Shown piece by piece: positions 34,585 through 37,656 of a DNA stretch of 37,656 nucleotides. Position numbers and translations under genes: made by a program. Origin of the DNA: Bacillaceae bacterium Marseille-Q3522 (GTDB lineage Bacteria > Bacillota > Bacilli > Bacillales > Cytobacillaceae). Numbering within the stretch: position 1 is the first letter of the stretch; each line of letters starts with the position of its first letter. The stretch is taken from the NCBI GenBank assembly GCA_017898095.1, contig JAGKQJ010000022.1, positions 1 through 37,656 of the forward strand, written 5' to 3'. The notes beneath the pieces were generated by a model. It saw nothing but the letters and a program-made list of their open reading frames with translations. It had not been told where the DNA came from and did not search any database.

Positions 34585-35706
34585 ATGAAAATACTTTCCA
34601 TTGAACCGACGCCGAGTCCTAATACAATGAAAGTAATCTTAAATGAAGAATTGCCGGCGGGAAAAAGCAATAATTATAAACAAGATCAGCAGGAGGGAGC
34701 ACCCCCTGTCATTAAAGAGATTCTTGCGATTGAGGGAGTAAAAGGTGTTTATCATGTAGCCGATTTTTTTGCAGTCGAAAGAAATGCACGCTTTGATTGG
34801 AGAGATATTTTGCCTCAGGTTCGGCTGGCGTTTGGCGATGAAGAAGAGTTTCATGCAGATAATGAGCAAATTGATGACCATTTTGGTGAAGTGAAAGTTC
34901 AAGTACAGATATTCAAAGGCATACCGATGCAAATAAAATTAAACAACGGCAGGGAAGAGAAACGTTTCGCCATGGGGGACAACTATACCCGCGCAATAAG
35001 TGCTGTCCAATTGCCCGGGGATAATGTTGTTTTAATGAGAAAGTGGCATGATCACGGTGTCCGTTACGGAGATTTGCTGGAAATAGGGGAAGAAGTAATC
35101 GAAGAATTAATCGCAGCCTATCCGCAAGAGCGTCTTAACTTGCTAATAGAACGAGGGAAAAATCCGTCTATGGCACCGTCCCGGCGCAAAAAGTTAAAAT
35201 TAACTTTGGCCGATTTAGAAGCGGAAGATTGGCGAGTTCGCTACCAGCTGCTTGAGCAAATGGACGACCCTGAATTAAGTGATTTACCGGTTCTTAAAAA
35301 AGCGTTACAAGATGAAAAAGCCTCGATACGACGGCTGGCAACTGTCTATTTAGGAATGATCAAGGATAAAAAGGTGCTTCCTTTATTATATCAGGGATTA
35401 AAGGATAAAACGGTTACGGTACAGCGAACAGCGGGAGATTGCCTGTCTGATCTCGGTTTTTCGGAAGCAGCAGCGGAAATGATGCTTGCTTTACAGGATA
35501 AAAGCAAATTAGTCCGCTGGCGGGCAGCGATGTTTCTCTATGAAGCAGGTGACGAAACAGCACTTCCAGCCTTAAAAGCTGCAGAAGACGACCCTGAATT
35601 TGAAGTCCGTATGCAAATAAAACTGGCAATAGAGCGGATTGAACAAGGCGAAAAAGCAAAAGGCTCTGTCTGGAAGCAGATGACAGAGGCAAGAAAACAA
35701 AAATAG
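34585..35706 (+). CDS. ypgR: YpgR / CvfC-type Nfu_N-HEAT protein
   Basis: A 373-residue cytosolic protein. Residues 1-90 resemble the Nfu N-terminal domain (IEPTPSPNTMKVILN, then EGVKGVYHVADFFAVERN), lacking the iron-sulfur CxxC of full Nfu proteins. After a linker, residues about 200-365 form HEAT-type repeats (LRVRYQLLEQM, RRLATVYLGMI, VRWRAAMFLYEAG). This is the architecture of the conserved virulence factor C family, B. subtilis YpgR. ATG 34585 is chosen with AGAAGGTGAT upstream; the in-frame GTG 34576 lies inside that site. No terminator is obvious downstream. A role as protein-interaction scaffold is inferred. Confidence 0.85.
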   Translation: MKILSIEPTPSPNTMKVILNEELPAGKSNNYKQDQQEGAPPVIKEILAIEGVKGVYHVADFFAVERNARFDWRDILPQVRLAFGDEEEFHADNEQIDDHFGEVKVQVQIFKGIPMQIKLNNGREEKRFAMGDNYTRAISAVQLPGDNVVLMRKWHDHGVRYGDLLEIGEEVIEELIAAYPQERLNLLIERGKNPSMAPSRRKKLKLTLADLEAEDWRVRYQLLEQMDDPELSDLPVLKKALQDEKASIRRLATVYLGMIKDKKVLPLLYQGLKDKTVTVQRTAGDCLSDLGFSEAAAEMMLALQDKSKLVRWRAAMFLYEAGDETALPALKAAEDDPEFEVRMQIKLAIERIEQGEKAKGSVWKQMTEARKQK

Positions 35707-35730
35707 GTTTTCGAAGTGATTGCTTTCTTC

Positions 35731-35826
35731 TTTTATTATCCGTTTTTAATATTTTATTGGCCGTTTTTTTAAGATATTGTCTGTTTTTTTCTTTTATTGT
35801 CCGATTTGAGTCATTTATTGTCCAAT
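35731..35826 (+). repeat. Five helically phased TTATTGTCCG-type repeats
   Basis: Repeats of TTATTRTCCG start at 35733, 35754, 35774, 35794 and 35815: TTATTATCCG, TTATTGGCCG, ATATTGTCTG, TTATTGTCCG, TTATTGTCCA. Most are followed by a T-run. Spacing is 21, 20, 20 and 21 bp, which is two turns of the helix. They lie in the 300-nt gap between ypgR and brxA, which holds no other gene. Confidence 0.85.
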
Positions 35827-35939
35827 TTCAATATTCTTAGTTTTCAGACAAATATCTCATACTTCCTTACGTATTATTGCAAAATACTCTTTGGAACGTT
35901 GTCAATTAGTTTTTCATTCCTTTATTCGAACCTGCTTCT

Positions 35940-35969
35940 TTGCATATTTAATAGTATTTGTAGTATGCT
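35940..35969 (+). promoter_or_regulatory. Promoter of brxA
   Basis: TTGCAT (35940-35945), an 18-bp spacer, TATGCT (35964-35969). It lies about 115 nt downstream of the phased repeats. Confidence 0.6.
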
Positions 35970-36003
35970 TACAGTAAAAACAAACAGAAAGGGTGGGATT
36001 ACC

Positions 36004-36438
36004 GTGTCAATGGCATATGAAGAATATATGAAAGAACTGGCAAGACCGATGCGCGAAGAGCTGACCCGGGCAGGGTTCCAAGAATTAACAACAGAAGAAG
36101 ACGTCGTTGAATTCATGGAAGGTGCGGAAGGATCAACGTTGGTTGTAGTTAACTCCGTATGCGGCTGCGCCGCCGGACTCGCCCGTCCGGCAGCAACTCA
36201 AGCCGTTTTACAAACGGAGCATAAGCCTGATCACCTTGTAACCGTGTTTGCAGGCCAGGATAAAACAGCAACAGCAAAAATGCGCGAATATTTTTCCGGG
36301 ATAGAACCATCATCCCCATCAATGGCTTTATTAAAAGGTAATAAGGTTGTTCATTTCATTCCCCGTCATGAAATCGAAGGACGTACAATCGAGGACGTGA
36401 TGAATAATTTATTATCTGCTTTAGAAAAAAATAATTAA
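36004..36438 (+). CDS. brxA: Bacilliredoxin BrxA (YphP)
   Basis: A 144-residue thioredoxin-like thiol-disulfide enzyme that removes bacillithiol from S-bacillithiolated proteins after oxidative stress. The hallmark CGC motif is at 53-55 (NSVCGCAAG), with PSSPSMALL carrying the cis-proline region and an HFIPRHEIEG end. It is near-identical to B. subtilis YphP as remembered. The start is GTG 36004, giving MSMAYEEYM as in the family, with GGGTGG upstream. It has its own promoter. Its presence implies the cell makes bacillithiol. Confidence 0.96.
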   Translation: MSMAYEEYMKELARPMREELTRAGFQELTTEEDVVEFMEGAEGSTLVVVNSVCGCAAGLARPAATQAVLQTEHKPDHLVTVFAGQDKTATAKMREYFSGIEPSSPSMALLKGNKVVHFIPRHEIEGRTIEDVMNNLLSALEKNN

Positions 36439-36659
36439 TATCCGGACGCCGGTTCAATTGACTCGAAAGGATCAACAGTAACTTTCCGGCAGAAAGGCTA
36501 ATCTCTGAAATGGATTAGCCTTCTTTTTGTCTATTAACAAAACAGATGATAACATCTGACATTGATTATGATCTATTTTTATATTTATTTCTTATTTTGC
36601 GAAACTTTTTTTTCTTCTTTTACGTACTAATTAGTATAGGGAAAAAGGAGAGAATCAAG

Positions 36660-37256
36660 ATGCGAAAATGGCTTCGCAAAGCATTCGTTATTTTAGTAAC
36701 GGTATTAACTTTTGGAATGGTTGTACCTTCGCAATCGCCATTGTATGACCATGGCAATAATTTAAAATCAACAAAACGGAATACGTTGGAATCTTCTGCG
36801 TTACCATTGCAAAATGAAACGTTTTCTATAGAAGAAATTGAACAGTCGGAAAGAGAAAAATTTATGAAGCGGATGACAGCATCAGCAGAAGAGCAAGCTT
36901 TTGTAAAATTTGGAGAACGAATTAAACCTGTAATTGAAGACGAATTTCGTGATATGATCCTGCCTAATATCGTAAAAGCAATCGATGAGGTTGCGGTTCA
37001 ATTTCCTGATGAAGAACTGACAAAAATTACGATAACCGAATCCCCCGGAGGAGGGACATCAGAAAAAATATTTCATCTAATCAAGGAGGATACGAAAGAG
37101 GATATCATTCGTTTTCATGTAAGACGGGATCGTCCTCCTCAAAGTGGTTATTGGTTTCATTTTCACTATCATACATACCATGATCAATTCCAAGCGCATT
37201 ATGCACTTGGTGAAATTTATTGGAGCAATAACACACCTCCAAAATGGATGAGTTGA
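36660..37256 (+). CDS. ypjP: YpjP family secreted/membrane-anchored protein
   Basis: A 198-residue protein with an N-terminal MRKWLRKAFVILVTVLTFGMV: basic residues then a hydrophobic helix, i.e. a signal peptide or uncleaved anchor. No lipobox cysteine is seen. The body is acidic in its first half and ends with an aromatic and histidine-rich patch (GYWFHFHYHTYHDQF) that could bind metal. It resembles B. subtilis YpjP, of unknown function. ATG 36660 is chosen with AAGGAGAG upstream. The extension to 36546 is AT-rich without a ribosome site. Confidence 0.85.
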   Translation: MRKWLRKAFVILVTVLTFGMVVPSQSPLYDHGNNLKSTKRNTLESSALPLQNETFSIEEIEQSEREKFMKRMTASAEEQAFVKFGERIKPVIEDEFRDMILPNIVKAIDEVAVQFPDEELTKITITESPGGGTSEKIFHLIKEDTKEDIIRFHVRRDRPPQSGYWFHFHYHTYHDQFQAHYALGEIYWSNNTPPKWMS

Positions 37257-37442
37257 CAGCTTTGCTTTGACATTTCGTACAATTTACTATGAGGATCGAA
37301 GTATTCTTCCAAAATGAATAAGTTTCCAACTATATATTATATATATATAGTTGTGATTCTACCTCTAATTGGTAATCTTCTCATCTATTACCTTCTTAAA
37401 ATAGGTATCTCTTATGTTATAATTTTTAATAATCTTGATATT

Positions 37443-37466
37443 CGGATGGAAAGAATTTTCCATCCG
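37443..37466 (+). terminator. Terminator after ypjP
   Basis: CGGATGGAAA (37443-37452) pairs perfectly with TTTCCATCCG (37457-37466) around a GAAT loop, followed by TTTCTTC and six T. It is 190 nt after the ypjP stop; the stretch between is AT-rich with no clear gene. It adjoins the left end of element G. Confidence 0.8.
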
Positions 37467-37477
37467 TTTCTTCATTT

Positions 37478-37656
37478 TTTATCGCAGATTAAGGGGCAGT
37501 AATACCCCCGCCTCAAAATTGGAGGTGAAACCAATTATGTTAGGCGGGGGATAAACTGCCCCTAAAAGCCCGATTGGTGAAATAAGAATTTTCTTTGGGC
37601 TTTAGCCCTTAGAAAATTCAATCGGGCTTCGCGCGACTAACCATCAGTGGGGGATG
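37478..37656 (+). repeat. Modular hairpin element, copy G (cut by the window end)
   Basis: Intact left end after TTTTTTAT, left hairpin with perfect GGGGCAGT..ACTGCCCC arms, one 54-bp hairpin unit with perfect arms (37586-37600 with 37605-37619), then the start of the right module (ACCATCAGTGGGGGATG) at the window edge. Confidence 0.88.

Noticed and set aside
37314-37502. A 62-codon hydrophobic ORF after ypjP
   Set aside because: No ribosome site. It runs through the terminator hairpin at 37443-37466 and into repeat element G, and AT-rich DNA readily yields such hydrophobic frames.

Overview
The window is a chromosomal segment of a low-GC Gram-positive, spore-former-type bacterium, most likely Bacillaceae. 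Many proteins closely match Bacillus subtilis families (YpwA, Xpt, PbuX, YpcP, YpdQ, YpeP, YpeQ, CspD, LtaS, MntR, MetA, Fhs, YpgR, BrxA/YphP, YpjP). Shine-Dalgarno sites are of Bacillus strength and promoters are sigma-A-like. Several of these genes (ypwA, xpt, pbuX, ypcP, ypdQ, ypeP, ypeQ, cspD, metA, ypgR) also lie in one region of the B. subtilis chromosome as I remember it, so this looks like a rearranged version of that region. There are no rRNA or tRNA genes, no CRISPR array, no prophage and no intact transposase.

Layout. 1-5.5 kb: M32 carboxypeptidase, a guanine-riboswitch xpt-pbuX operon, a dUTPase and a CheX-like protein. 5.5-6.6 kb: two copies of a hairpin-rich repeat element flank a tiny Fur-box-controlled membrane peptide gene. 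6.7-9.9 kb: a nucleic-acid cluster (YpcP exonuclease, two RNase H-like proteins, YpeQ, CspD). 10.2-14.8 kb (minus strand): lipoteichoic acid synthase and a two-gene dehydrogenase plus class II aldolase-like operon. 15-19.3 kb: lipid kinase, type IA topoisomerase and MntR. 19.6-26.1 kb: a two-gene fused 2-oxoacid:ferredoxin oxidoreductase, metA and fhs. 26.8-32.3 kb: a hypothetical protein, then a GNAT-fusion / amidohydrolase / HAD run. 32.6-37.3 kb: ABC-F protein, YpgR, bacilliredoxin and YpjP.

The most unusual content is between the genes. At least six copies (four full-ended, two partial) of one modular repeat, plus relics, sit in the intergenic gaps. Each starts just after TTTAT with CGCAGATT and ends GTTTCACTTTAT. 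Inside are a left hairpin, then 54-bp hairpin units, then 58-bp units. The 54-bp units have different stem sequences between copies, but pairing is kept, which is covariation. The ends resemble non-autonomous IS200/IS605-type palindrome-associated elements; that reading is inference. A second hairpin repeat often adjoins the first. One copy of it lies between the guanine riboswitch and xpt, and one copy of the first family ends 19 nt before a start codon. Also notable are five TTATTGTCCG-type repeats at a 20-21 bp period upstream of brxA, and a 34-residue membrane peptide gene with two Fur boxes.
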